Assembly (NCBI GenBank): GCA_965246765.1 | Contig: CBDFFJ010000003.1 | Location: 310,001 to 374,000, forward strand | Origin: UBA1952 sp965246765 | GTDB lineage: Bacteria > Bacteroidota > Bacteroidia > Chitinophagales > Chitinophagaceae | Length of the DNA: 64,000 nucleotides | Direction: 5' to 3' | In this document: positions 50,801 through 57,997 of the stretch, piece by piece | How the letters are laid out: the number at the start of each line of letters is the position of its first letter | Numbering within the stretch: position 1 is the stretch's first letter | Program-made: the position numbers and the translations under genes | Notes under the pieces: model-generated | Databases searched by the model: none | The model's input: only the letters and a program-made list of their open reading frames with translations | What the model was told of the DNA's origin: nothing

Positions 50801-53308
50801 TCGGCAAGTGCCGGGCTGATATGTGCAGGCGCAGTTGATACCTTCAAAGCGGTGGCAGCGGGTGGGGGTGCTCCATACACTTATAGCTGGAGTAATGGTT
50901 CTACTGTAGTCAGCACATCTGCTCGCTATATTGCGAATCCTACAGTGACTACTACCTATACTGTTACCGTGACTGACGCATGTTCTAATACAGCAGCAGC
51001 CAGCGTTACCGTCACGGTCAATCCGTTACCTGCTGCTAATCTGAGCCCTTCTGCTGTGACCAGCAATATTTGTGTTGGTTCAGTTCAATTACTGACAGCT
51101 ACGACAAATACCGGTACGCCAGCTTATCAGTTCCTGATGAATGGTACTGTGATTTCAGGAGCAACTGCAAGCACTTACTCTGCTAATGCATCAGGCGTCT
51201 ATAAGGTTATTGTTACAAACAGCACTACAGGTTGTTTTGCAACTTCAAATACTGATACGCTCATTGTGAATGCACTTCCTCGCGTTTATGTATCGCCTTC
51301 TGCAGCCAACATCTCTTGCGGTGTGAGTGCTGTTCAGCTTAATGCTCAAACGCTTGGGCCGGTTACGACCTTGTTATCAGAATCATTTAACTCTGGAACC
51401 GGCAGCTTTACACCAGCCAACTTCTCTGTGCATACGCAAGGGGCATGGCTCAATTATCCGAGTCCATACACTTACAACTCCTATGCGTTCAGTACTTACG
51501 ATGGTTCAGGCTTTGTAATGATCAACAGCGATAGCAATGGCTCCGGTAAAGTGCAGCGCATAACGCTTAGCTCAGCCCCCTTTGCTACTACGGGATACGA
51601 CTCCGTAAAGCTGATAATGGAACAATTCTACCAGCTTTATTCTGCTGATACCGTTGTACAGGTACAGGCTTCTACAGACAACGCAACCTGGACAAGCGTA
51701 CTTGACCTGAATGCTTTAGGCACACATGGTGCAACATCAGCTTTTGCAAAGGATACTATTCAGTTGCCTCCTGCTTTTGCTAACCAATCGACTGTCTATA
51801 TACGTTTGATGTATGGCTCTTCCTACGGATGGTTCTGGGCTATCAATAATCTGATGGTTACCGGTCAAAGCCGCATATCCGCAAGCGCTAAATGGTCTGA
51901 GGCTACAGATTTGTACACGAACTCCGGTGCAACTACAGCCTACACCAGTGGGTCAAACGCTTCCACCGTGTATGCAAAGCCTAGCTCAGATATACGATAC
52001 ATTGCGACTTACAGCAATGGTATATGCTCCGATACTGCTTCTGCCATAATCACTGTAAACAGCTCGCCAAGCGCTCTTGCCGGCACTGCTGGAATTACCG
52101 TCTCTGACAGTGGCACCCTGGTAGGCAGCAACATTGTTATGCGTGATGCTTCCTGCAATCTGATCAGTACCCTCGCTCCAAGTGGCGGACTCCCGTTGGC
52201 TGGCAATGTTGCCTCATTTGTGACGGCCGACAACAGCGTCCAGAGTTATTTGTCCCTGCCATATGCTACGCGTCACTACGACCTGATTCCTGAGCAAAAT
52301 GCGTCAACAAGTACCGCTACTGTTACGCTATACTTCACTCAGTCCGAAATGAATGCAGTTAATGGTTACATCAGTAGCAATAACCTGGCTTCAACTATTC
52401 TGCCAATGCCAACTGGTCCGTCAGATGCTGCCGGAATCGCTAATCTACGCATTAAGCAATATCATGGTACGGGCACAGCGCCCGGCAACTATACCGGAAG
52501 TACAATTACTATAAAGCCTACAGCCATCAGCTGGAACACCACCAACAGCTGGTGGGAGGTCACATTCCCGGTTAGCGGTTTCAGCGGGTTCTACCTGACC
52601 ACAGGTCGCTTCCCGACGATCGCTGTGAAGGCATATCTGCAAGGCGCGCTCAATTCTGGGACGACCATGGATAATTACTATCAGGACTACTTTGCCACCG
52701 GAAGCGGCCTTATGCCGACCACTAACCCTTATGGTGTGCCAGGCGGTACGTACAGCCAGATCAATGCCTCTACAGGCCCTGCCGGCGCAATCGTAGATTG
52801 GGTGAAAGTGGAAGTGCGTGAGAACGCTAATCCATCTAACGTACTTCAAACGCGTGCGCTTCTGCTGAAAACAAATGGCTCAATCGTGGACAGCACGGGT
52901 GGCGTACCATATTTCGATCAGCAGAGTGCTAGTGTAGTCATTGCGGTATGGCACAGGAACCATCTCGCTGTCATGAGCAATTCAATCACAGCTCCCTCGC
53001 AAGATCAGGCAAAGACGTATGATTTCTCTACCAGCCTTTCCCAGGCATCAAATCCATATGGCGACCCTCAGCAGATGGTTCAAAAGAATGGAATATGGTG
53101 TATGTGGGCTGGTGACGTGAATAATCCGCAGGACCTCTACATAGATAATAGCGACCTGTTCATTACACGCGCTGCTTATCAACAGGCTCCGTTTGACGTG
53201 TATTTTACGACTGACATAAATCTGGACGGAGTGGTGGATAATAGCGATTTCTTCCTCCAGCGGCAGAATTATCAACTCGGGTTATATTCTACACTCAGCA
53301 ATTACTAA
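44870..53308 (+). CDS. Giant secreted adhesin-like multidomain protein (2812 residues)
   Basis: A 2812-residue surface protein. Signal peptide: 1-24 ('SHAGYAQ'). The start of the mature protein, 'YVTISAAVSDLNTNGVGVGG', is typical of Bacteroidota giant adhesins. Residues about 110-830 form a right-handed beta-helix with many N-N-N-T/V and 'LYGIYMA'-type turns. About 940-1160 is a domain with 'FAFPYKGGTYTKFRMCTNGW'. Two related domains follow at about 1180-1310 and 1318-1450, each with 'PDDDVWFTF'/'PDDDIWYVF'. Next come two fibronectin-like domains (1455-1650), a GEVED domain (about 1777-1910, 'GSGETEDYDVNI'), Ig-like repeats and a MAM-like sandwich (2165-2335). The C-terminus holds two DxDxDG-type calcium motifs ('DVNNPQDLYIDNSD', 'DINLDGVVDNSD'), a dockerin-like end rather than a standard T9SS tail. 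Codons are more AT-rich than in the neighbours. Confidence 0.88.
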   Translation: MIKNITRLCGMLVLLACSHAGYAQLTGAKYIPGDYVTISAAVSDLNTNGVGVGGVTFNVAAGYAQTLTAPIAITATGTLGNPIIFQKDPATSGANPVLTAYTGTATPSSTAPDGMWRLMGSDYVTIDGIDLTDAASSNPATMEYGYGLFKASASDGAQNNTIQNCTVSLSRVNNASGTAPMLAGSVGILMINATATAATTVLTPSAAAGANANNVFKANTVKNTNIGIGLVGYNTTGSTALSDVNNIVGGITTSAGNTVTNFGSSSNNTNAAVGISVSNQFSFTVSNNTVNNNTGTGSNHATTLRGIYLIGGTSGSGDVNNNTVTVNGGGTTSSIYAIDMEAGNTAASNTINVNNNTVSNCTYSTATSGVFYGIYLSSSATTLNANGNTIVNNVIPGTGSVYMLYNIGAPVTLNTNSNTITANTKTSTGSLYLLYNGTTLTNWNASFNVIANNVRSVSSSGTTYCVNVATPTNFSFKNNRIESNSFTATGSTGSIYGYYSPSSAANETIWNDTFKNLTTPTSGSLYGVYIGSATGNKNIKNNIVTGYKTGSGTLYGIYMAYGNVDTISGNQIYADTISAGSGSTMYGIYVSAGTTNAVFQNKIYNLSNGGASPILYGLYLAGGTTNNVYNNLIGDLRTPSASAANALTGIYVSSGSNNVFHNTVYLNATSTGTNFGSSALFASTSPTLNLVNNILYNSSTAAGTGLTVAYRRSATSLSTYASTSNNNLFYAGTPGAVNLVYSDGTNNLQTLANYQALSGLAPRDNSSVTENVAFLSTTGTSANFLHVDVTSPTVVESGGNTTFVGNDVDNQVRSGFSGYAGTGTAPDIGADEISGTNPNGCFGTPYTATLSASALQVCNGTAFTISINNVPPGSVGYSYQLQSSPSGAGSWTNAGSPQGGATFTIAAGITAATDYRVIATCVSSATASNGGSLTVNATNCTFDITRSTGVTYTSIASTGSSPSGTYVNGNSTDDNTTDKQPIGFAFPYKGGTYTKFRMCTNGWLTLDSNNTSTAYAPTSRFNSVSKLTLAPFWQDLVCQGNPATAAGLAAGLKYQMIGTAPNRTLIAEWIGAETFNNAGPNLNFQVQLHENGSIDFAYGTMEGFNGTANYTFGYTIGVSSVAGTGTTSADLQSQQAENTNYFAPNSVNNLTIVQECNSALTFTPGNYTGPTSFTPSVPINDDIPGAITLNVNPVPCSSYCGSYYSSRAATASVNSSSCTTAPDDDVWFTFTAPPSGQIKVTVGGSGGYDPSIALYDVSLTAVGSFGCVNATGAGLSEVITATGLNPSGIYFLRISHNGAGSGTDGNFYVCVNDNVPPPINDNICGSISLVVNTSCITTAGSTISATASANAPTGCNTPDDDIWYVFVPNATDNLLTVQSGTGYNASLQIDTAAGGACSGALTQVFCINNTSTGGVETSSGPWVIGRPYFVRVYHAGTGAGSGNFTICAESVPPACVTVSAPAASASVTASGTTISWSATANATGYDIYLSTNQANVASQNIAAQVAVNQPGTSFATGTLSPSTIYYYKIVPQNAIGQKNNGCAVRDFNTNPPSCLTLPTSPVNSGTPCSGTAGTTLSWPASAGATGYNVYLDAGSGPATTLVSANQAGTTYTTGSALAAGTYSWRIVPLNTNGSPTGCPDWTFTVLTSPTVSATPTTGTFCGTGSTTPIALTASGTGTSYVWSPTTGLYTNAAGTTAYSGSSSTTVYANPTATTVYTVTASSSAGCTATATATITVAPAVTVSPTAKFPTLCAGGGADTLYANAGIATSGYCAAVNQGSALITLVTLNTLSSNTSSNQPSALPYYTLYPATGTQTTTLTAGSSYTVGVDLNGAGIVSVWIDYDHDGVLSATEWVQPYINATTGTATIYVPSNAVNGLTRLRVRSRLSANSNGSGDACLAMGSGETEDYDVNITGGLSAGGLTYAWTPTSGLSSSTTANPGATITTTTTYSVTATSAAGCSATDTVRVTVGSSLSATASASAGLICAGAVDTFKAVAAGGGAPYTYSWSNGSTVVSTSARYIANPTVTTTYTVTVTDACSNTAAASVTVTVNPLPAANLSPSAVTSNICVGSVQLLTATTNTGTPAYQFLMNGTVISGATASTYSANASGVYKVIVTNSTTGCFATSNTDTLIVNALPRVYVSPSAANISCGVSAVQLNAQTLGPVTTLLSESFNSGTGSFTPANFSVHTQGAWLNYPSPYTYNSYAFSTYDGSGFVMINSDSNGSGKVQRITLSSAPFATTGYDSVKLIMEQFYQLYSADTVVQVQASTDNATWTSVLDLNALGTHGATSAFAKDTIQLPPAFANQSTVYIRLMYGSSYGWFWAINNLMVTGQSRISASAKWSEATDLYTNSGATTAYTSGSNASTVYAKPSSDIRYIATYSNGICSDTASAIITVNSSPSALAGTAGITVSDSGTLVGSNIVMRDASCNLISTLAPSGGLPLAGNVASFVTADNSVQSYLSLPYATRHYDLIPEQNASTSTATVTLYFTQSEMNAVNGYISSNNLASTILPMPTGPSDAAGIANLRIKQYHGTGTAPGNYTGSTITIKPTAISWNTTNSWWEVTFPVSGFSGFYLTTGRFPTIAVKAYLQGALNSGTTMDNYYQDYFATGSGLMPTTNPYGVPGGTYSQINASTGPAGAIVDWVKVEVRENANPSNVLQTRALLLKTNGSIVDSTGGVPYFDQQSASVVIAVWHRNHLAVMSNSITAPSQDQAKTYDFSTSLSQASNPYGDPQQMVQKNGIWCMWAGDVNNPQDLYIDNSDLFITRAAYQQAPFDVYFTTDINLDGVVDNSDFFLQRQNYQLGLYSTLSNY

Positions 53309-53318
53309 CCTACTATAC

Positions 53319-53345
53319 TGGGGGTAGTGACTATCGCTACCCCCA
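53319..53345. terminator. Hairpin between the giant gene and the T9SS cargo gene
   Basis: TGGGGGTAG (53319-53327) pairs perfectly with CTACCCCCA (53337-53345) around a nine-base loop. No T-run follows, so it may be a partial terminator or an mRNA-processing/stability hairpin between co-transcribed genes. Confidence 0.55.
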
Positions 53346-53378
53346 CTTATATAACATCTCAAAAAAGAAAAGAACACA

Positions 53379-54551
53379 ATGAAAAGAATAATCATGGCGG
53401 CCCTCACAATACTGGGCTTTACAAATTTCGCTGGCGCTCAAGTCGGCATAATTGAAGTCGCGGTTCAAAACGTGACATTCACTGCTCTTACTGCTACGAC
53501 AGGAACAATATCGTTTACAGTATATGGCCGGCAAGGAGCAACTTACTACAATGGTGGCCAAGGCGGACTGAACGCCAGCAATCTGCGATGTGATCTGGTC
53601 GTGGCAACAAATCCTGTAGGCACATTTAGTATCTCAAACACGAGCGGCGTATTGAGCAGTGTAAACAGTACAATACTTACAGGTGGAGTCACGAACACTT
53701 CCACGGTACAAGCATATGCGCCCCAAGGTGTTTCACCAACTGGTACTAACGCCTCTGTAGGATATACACTGACTAGAAATAACTATACCGATCCTGACCT
53801 CCCTTCACCGACGTCAACACGGGTAGCGCTATTTACAGCTACTTATTCCTATACAGTAACATCCGGGAGTACGCCTACACTTAGCGCTTTTGCTGTAAGA
53901 ACAAATATTGGCACACGCGGCTCATCATGGAGTGGACAAAACAATGCGACTAGTTCAAACGCATCAAGTGGTAATGGCTTTACTCAAGGTGTGGTCGCCC
54001 TTCCAATTGACCTCACTGAGTTTGATGCGACAAACAACGGCGATGGCCGTGCGCTCCTGAACTGGGAAACCGCTTCCGAGCAGAACTCCAGCTACTTTGA
54101 AGTTGAGCGTTCTGTAAATGGCGACAATTTCAACACGGTTGTCTCTAAGGTTCGTGCAGCTGGCAAGAGCAGCTCATCACTCAAGTACCAGAGCTATGAC
54201 CTTAAGCCCGTTGTTGGCGCTAATTACTATCGCCTGAAAATGGTTGATCTGGAAGGCAAGACAGCTTACTCGGCCGTGCGCAAAGTCATCTTCAGCGGCG
54301 ATCAGCAGGGCGCTATCTCTGTTTATCCAACCGACAATCATGATGGAATTGTGAATGTCAGCCTGCCGCAAGGTCTTGAAGGCGCGCAAATAAAGGTGAT
54401 AAATGCTGCCGGTCAGGTGATAAATGCACCTGCAGATGGCATCGCACTGATGCGCACCGTCAATATTGCCGGTCTGCCGGCTGGCATCTACATGCTTCAG
54501 GTTGCAGATAAGGGCGTGGTACAATCATTCCGTGTATCTTATCAGCATTGA
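53379..54551 (+). CDS. Secreted protein with type A T9SS sorting domain
   Basis: A 390-residue exported protein; signal peptide ends near 'FAGAQ' (residue 21). Residues about 22-205 form an unrecognised Thr/Ser/Asn-rich beta domain. Then comes the common Bacteroidota linker domain 'LPIDLTEFDATNNGDGRALL' with 'NWETASEQNSSYFEVERSVN', and the C-terminal type A sorting domain from about 310 ('ISVYPTDNH' to 'GIYMLQVADKGVVQSFRVS'). It lies 70 bases after the giant adhesin gene and may be its co-transcribed partner. No catalytic motif is seen. Confidence 0.85.
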   Translation: MKRIIMAALTILGFTNFAGAQVGIIEVAVQNVTFTALTATTGTISFTVYGRQGATYYNGGQGGLNASNLRCDLVVATNPVGTFSISNTSGVLSSVNSTILTGGVTNTSTVQAYAPQGVSPTGTNASVGYTLTRNNYTDPDLPSPTSTRVALFTATYSYTVTSGSTPTLSAFAVRTNIGTRGSSWSGQNNATSSNASSGNGFTQGVVALPIDLTEFDATNNGDGRALLNWETASEQNSSYFEVERSVNGDNFNTVVSKVRAAGKSSSSLKYQSYDLKPVVGANYYRLKMVDLEGKTAYSAVRKVIFSGDQQGAISVYPTDNHDGIVNVSLPQGLEGAQIKVINAAGQVINAPADGIALMRTVNIAGLPAGIYMLQVADKGVVQSFRVSYQH

Positions 54552-54572
54552 GCTTATAACAGAAAAGCTGCA

Positions 54573-54606
54573 AAAAAAGCCGCCTCAATACGAGGCGGCT
54601 TTTTTT
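54573..54606. terminator. Bidirectional terminator after the T9SS cargo gene
   Basis: Seven A, a stem GCCGCCTC/GAGGCGGC with AATAC loop, then seven T. The right end overlaps the stop codon of the convergent zinc-finger gene, so the hairpin can only end the plus-strand transcript and may act on the minus-strand transcript just beyond its stop. Confidence 0.92.
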
Positions 54607-55000
54607 ATTCCGCTGCGTTAGACTTGCTGCTTCGCCGAACTATCAACATCCAGTCGCCTTCTAAGGGCAGATACCCGTACTCGTAGCAGAAGTTGTATGT
54701 CTGGCCTTTTTTGTTCAGATACTGATGGGTATGATATCGGAAGTCAAACCCCTGCTCCGCCAGCTTCTGGCGAGGGCACTTCGCCAAGTCCTCATCCGGC
54801 TTAATCATGGACTCCAGGAGCCGCCTGTTTTTCATCAAGGCGTTATTGATGTTGCGTACGAGATTGTTTTTGTCTGAATTCTGACGGTTATTGAAGGCAT
54901 TGCGGCAATAATCATCGCAAAACTTTTTGTCAATACGGCCGCGCACTACTTTGCCGCAGTGCAGGCAGCCGCGTGCCTGGTTCTGAAGAGCCGCTTCCAT
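54605..55000 (-). CDS. Small zinc-finger protein of unknown function
   Basis: A 131-residue cytoplasmic protein if started at the ATG at 55000; a TTG seven codons upstream is less likely. The N-terminal zinc ribbon is 'CLHCGKVVRGRIDKKFCDDY' followed by CRNAFNN, that is CxxC and CxxxC pairs, a motif seen in a family of short Bacteroidota proteins. The rest is helical and basic, with 'NLVRNINNALMKNRRLLESM' and 'YNFCYEYGYLPLEGDWMLIV'. Nucleic-acid binding is plausible but not shown. It is divergent from ssb. Confidence 0.75.
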   Translation of the reverse strand: MEAALQNQARGCLHCGKVVRGRIDKKFCDDYCRNAFNNRQNSDKNNLVRNINNALMKNRRLLESMIKPDEDLAKCPRQKLAEQGFDFRYHTHQYLNKKGQTYNFCYEYGYLPLEGDWMLIVRRSSKSNAAE

Positions 55001-55297
55001 AGGCCGGGGGTATTTGTACAATAAAGATAGCGCGGATGATCCGTGTACAAACGCTTACAAGCACTTTCATACGGTAGTAAATGACTAAAAGCCGGCTAAT
55101 GCTTCGCCGCAAGCGCATCTTTGCCTCAGAAAATAACCGACCAGCTATCAGCCATCTGGCGACCCATCCAGAGAATCATTGAGTGCGGAATCAGAAAGAC
55201 AGAACAGGAAATACCCACACGAGACAGGACTAAGACCTTCAGAACAAAAACAAATCCAGCAAAGCCAGGCGTAAATGCGCCTACAACACTCAAAACC

Positions 55298-55660
55298 ATG
55301 AACACGCTTAAGAACAAAGTACAGCTGATCGGTCACCTTGGCGCAGCTCCGGAAGTAAAGACCCTTGAAAACGGTAACACACTCGCCAAAATGCGCGTAG
55401 CTACTAATGAAACCTATAAGAACGCCGCGGGCGAGAAGGTGACAGACACGCAATGGCATACGGTCATCTGCTGGGGCAAGACGGCTGAAATAGCCGGTCG
55501 TTTTCTGAATCGCGGCAGCGAAATCATGATTGAAGGCCGCCTTTCCTACCGTGAGTACACCGGGCAGGACGGCCAGAAGCGCGTGGCTACGGAAATAGTA
55601 GCGAACGAGCTGATGATGATGGACAAGAAGCCACAGCATGCCGGCATGGCAGCAGCTTAA
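55298..55660 (+). CDS. ssb: Single-stranded DNA-binding protein
   Basis: A 120-residue SSB with one OB-fold: 'MNTLKNKVQLIGHLGAAPEV', 'LAKMRVATNETYKNAAGEKV', 'TQWHTVICWGKTAEIAGRFL' and 'GSEIMIEGRLSYREYTGQDG' are the conserved blocks. The acidic C-terminal tip of classical SSB (DDDIPF) is missing; the protein ends 'HAGMAAA', so it may be a secondary SSB not serving the replisome in the usual way. Family similarity begins at 55298, which fixes the start. A terminator follows. Confidence 0.93.
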   Translation: MNTLKNKVQLIGHLGAAPEVKTLENGNTLAKMRVATNETYKNAAGEKVTDTQWHTVICWGKTAEIAGRFLNRGSEIMIEGRLSYREYTGQDGQKRVATEIVANELMMMDKKPQHAGMAAA

Positions 55661-55687
55661 AGCCGTAAAACGGCCCCTTTAAACCTG

Positions 55688-55714
55688 AAAGGCTGCCTGC
55701 ATAAGGCAGCCTTT
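55688..55714 (+). terminator. Terminator after ssb
   Basis: A perfect 11-bp stem (55688-55698 with 55704-55714) around a GCATA loop; the T-run is short (TTTCGT). A smaller GCCGT-AAA-ACGGC hairpin lies directly before it. The bases 55715-55873 hold no supported gene. Confidence 0.75.
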
Positions 55715-55873
55715 CGTATTGCGGCAAAGCCCGCAAATATGGAATTTATAGCAGCCGCACCCATGTATGGGATGGATGCTAACGAATGGGAACTGAAAGA
55801 GCTGGCAAGCCTGCCAATTCGCTGATTTTTTCAGTTGGATAATACACGGTACCTGATGGCGAAAGGCGGATAC

Positions 55874-56095
55874 TCAGCTCCGCTTAGGCTGGCTGTTGCG
55901 CCACCATACAAAGCCGACTGTGGTAAGAATGCCAAGTGGCAAAAAAGCAAGATAAAGAATGCCGCCATTCAGCCCCCTTGCGCTGTGCTTGTCCAGGCCG
56001 GAAGCGGTTTTAGTGCATACAGCGCAGCCTTGTGCGCGCACACCTGCCGGCATGCCAGCCAATAACATCCCGCCAATCAAGAGCCACTTTTTCAT
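55874..56095 (-). CDS. Small exported CxxC membrane protein of the cytochrome oxidase cluster
   Basis: A 73-residue protein with a signal peptide ending near 'AGVRAQ' (residue 22), then 'GCAVCTKTASGLDKHSARGL' with one CxxC, and a C-terminal membrane helix 'ILYLAFLPLGILTTVGFVWW'. Similar small proteins sit at the end of cytochrome oxidase operons in Bacteroidota, where the CxxC could take part in copper delivery or redox chemistry; this is inference from position. It follows the DUF420 gene by 59 bases. Confidence 0.75.
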   Translation of the reverse strand: MKKWLLIGGMLLAGMPAGVRAQGCAVCTKTASGLDKHSARGLNGGILYLAFLPLGILTTVGFVWWRNSQPKRS

Positions 56096-56154
56096 ACGCT
56101 AAAATTACAATGAAGCCGGCTATGAGTCCATCGTGAATCCTTTACGCCCGTGAC

Positions 56155-56751
56155 TCATCCGTAATAGGGCGAAATCATCAGATAAATTACCGGCCCGGTG
56201 ATACTCACATACAGCCACAGCGGGAAAGTATAGCGGGATAGCTTTTTGTGCTTCTCATACTCGCCCGTCATTCCGCGATAAGCGGTGAAAAGGATGAACG
56301 GTAGGATAAGTGCCGCGAGCAGGATATGGCTGTAGAGTAGCGTAAAATAGATCACACGCACAACGCCGGTCCCGCCATAATGCGTATCGCCGGCCAGGAT
56401 GTGGTGTGTGATGTAGGAAACAAGGAAGAGGATAGACAGAATCATCGCCGCGTACATTGTGTTGCGGTGCTGTACGTAGCGCCCGTTCTTCACATGGTAG
56501 TAAGCCACCAGCAGCAGGACAGTCACCAGCGAGTTGATGACGGCATTCGCCAGCGCGAAGACATGTACATCAAAGCCCAGGGAAGCCGGATTGGTACCCA
56601 GCGCCTTATTCAAGGGATGCAGCGCGGAGACGACGAGAAAGACGACGACCGAAAACAGAATAATGAGCACTCTGGCCCGGCGGTCGTTCTTTTGAAGCGA
56701 AGGAGCGAAGGGCGATGAAGCGTTGCGTCGTTGAGACTTTGAGGATTCCAT
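56155..56751 (-). CDS. DUF420 membrane protein (cytochrome oxidase assembly-like)
   Basis: A 198-residue protein with five membrane helices. DUF420 motifs are 'DVHVFALANAVINSLVTVLL', 'HRNTMYAAMILSILFLVSYI' and 'YFTLLYSHILLAALILPFIL', with conserved His residues that resemble heme or copper ligands. The family accompanies oxidase genes (CtaM-like). ATG 56751 is taken as the start; an upstream TTG at 56763 is in frame. The first 14 codons ('MESSKSQRRNASSP') coincide with the left arm of a CGTTGA-type repeat element, so the N-terminus has been built from, or invaded by, the repeat. Confidence 0.82.
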   Translation of the reverse strand: MESSKSQRRNASSPFAPSLQKNDRRARVLIILFSVVVFLVVSALHPLNKALGTNPASLGFDVHVFALANAVINSLVTVLLLVAYYHVKNGRYVQHRNTMYAAMILSILFLVSYITHHILAGDTHYGGTGVVRVIYFTLLYSHILLAALILPFILFTAYRGMTGEYEKHKKLSRYTFPLWLYVSITGPVIYLMISPYYG

Positions 56752-56819
56752 GCTGTCAGACAATGTAAGTAGATGTTTTAAAGCCGATTCAACGACTTAA
56801 CGCTTCAACGACTCAACAC
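56717..56819. repeat. CGTTGA-type inverted-repeat element, copy B
   Basis: The left arm (56717-56748) contains GAAGCGTTGCGTCGTTGAG and TTTGAGGATTC inside the start of the DUF420 gene. The right arm (56786-56817) contains the reversed words GATTCAACGACTTAACGC and TTCAACGACTCAAC. The arms pair imperfectly across the start codon and the space to the SCO gene. Confidence 0.7.
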
Positions 56820-57520
56820 TAAAAATGTTTCTTTTCCAGCGCCAGCTTGCCCATATCGTTCGCGCAGCGGATTACATCTGCCGTATCCAGCCCGTTGTAA
56901 TAGCCGCGCACGAAGCGGTCCGGATCTAAAAGAACAATGGTTTGGGAATGGTCAAAGTCCTCTAAGCCACCCGCGCCGTCGCCGATGGTAAGGTGAAACT
57001 GCCGCGCAAAGTCAAAAAGCTTCTGCTTGCTGCCCGTAAGGAACCACCAGTGGTTCTGGTCCACGCCTGATGCTTCTGCATAAGCACGCAGTGCGCCGGG
57101 CGTGTCGGCCGCCGGGTCAACGGTAATGGATACGAACTGCACCATCGTATCGTTGCGCTTCATGGGCGTTTGCCGGAAGGCATATTCCAGCCGCTTGATG
57201 TTTTGCGTCAGCTTGGGGCAAACAGAGGTGCAGGAAGTAAAAAAGAAATTGACGACCAGCATCTTGCCCGGCAGGTCCTGATTGACCGATACCGCATCGC
57301 CAAACTGATTAATGGCTTGCAGGTCGGCGGCAGGCTTTAGCTCTCCGGCCTGCACCAGCTTCATAGCTGCAGTTGGCTGCAAGGTATCCGCGCCGCGATA
57401 GTAAAGGGGCATGTTCAGCTTATCCTTGCCCATCACCTTAGCGATTACATAAAAAGATAGCGGCAGCAACAGTGCCACCGCTATCCCGAGTAATGCCGTC
57501 TTGTTCTTCTTGTTGCTCAT
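56819..57520 (-). CDS. sco1: SCO1/SenC family copper chaperone
   Basis: Delivers copper to the CuA site of cytochrome c oxidase. The 233-residue protein has an N-terminal membrane anchor (about 8-28) and a thioredoxin-like domain with the copper-binding 'FFFTSCTSVCPKLTQ' (Cys97 and Cys101) and the distant ligand His191 in 'DFDHSQTIVLLDPDRFVRGY'. 'VQFVSITVDPAADTPGALRA' is also typical. It lies within the oxidase cluster, 39 bases after the subunit IV gene. Confidence 0.93.
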   Translation of the reverse strand: MSNKKNKTALLGIAVALLLPLSFYVIAKVMGKDKLNMPLYYRGADTLQPTAAMKLVQAGELKPAADLQAINQFGDAVSVNQDLPGKMLVVNFFFTSCTSVCPKLTQNIKRLEYAFRQTPMKRNDTMVQFVSITVDPAADTPGALRAYAEASGVDQNHWWFLTGSKQKLFDFARQFHLTIGDGAGGLEDFDHSQTIVLLDPDRFVRGYYNGLDTADVIRCANDMGKLALEKKHF

Positions 57521-57559
57521 GCTTTAGAAAGCCATCATGCAGGCGGCAAGGCCGCGCAC

Positions 57560-57985
57560 CTACCGCAGCCCGCTCCCGTTATTCATGTGCAGCCAGAAGC
57601 TGCCATCGGCAAGGAATGCAATGATGAACCAGATGAACAGCGTCAATGGAATGAGTACAGTGATAATCATGTTCTTTACTTCGTCGCCGAGGTGCATGAA
57701 AACCTTTACAATGTAAGCCGCCTTGAAAATGGTGAGGGCCAGGAAGAAGATCGCAGTAAGCCAGTGAGGCATGCCCATTTTGGCGCCCATGAGGCCGAGG
57801 CCTACCTCCACAATGGTGATTGCTGTCAGCAACAGCGTCACCTTCATAATGCGGCCCACCTGCTTCCTGGAGCCTTCGCTCTTGATGCTCTCGCCGTGAT
57901 GATGGCTCATCAGGCCGGAGTAAAGTTTGCTTTGGTCGCCTTCGTAATAAACCTGTGCGTCGTTGCCTGTATTGTGAGCGGACAT
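57560..57985 (-). CDS. Cytochrome c oxidase subunit IV family protein
   Basis: A 141-residue protein with three membrane helices in the C-terminal 95 residues ('VTLLLTAITIVEVGLGLMG', 'LTAIFFLALTIFKAAYIVKV', 'MIITVLIPLTLFIWFIIAFL'), the layout of prokaryotic oxidase subunit IV (CyoD/CtaF-like). 'FMHLGDEVKNM' between helices two and three is characteristic. The N-terminal 45 residues are hydrophilic with His-rich 'SGLMSHHHGESIKSEG'. Downstream of the second subunit III gene. Confidence 0.88.
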   Translation of the reverse strand: MSAHNTGNDAQVYYEGDQSKLYSGLMSHHHGESIKSEGSRKQVGRIMKVTLLLTAITIVEVGLGLMGAKMGMPHWLTAIFFLALTIFKAAYIVKVFMHLGDEVKNMIITVLIPLTLFIWFIIAFLADGSFWLHMNNGSGLR

Positions 57986-57997
57986 TGATTAGTATTT

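Noticed and set aside
55739..55825. 28-codon plus-strand frame after the ssb terminator
   Set aside because: Too short, no recognisable features, and downstream of a terminator without a promoter box.
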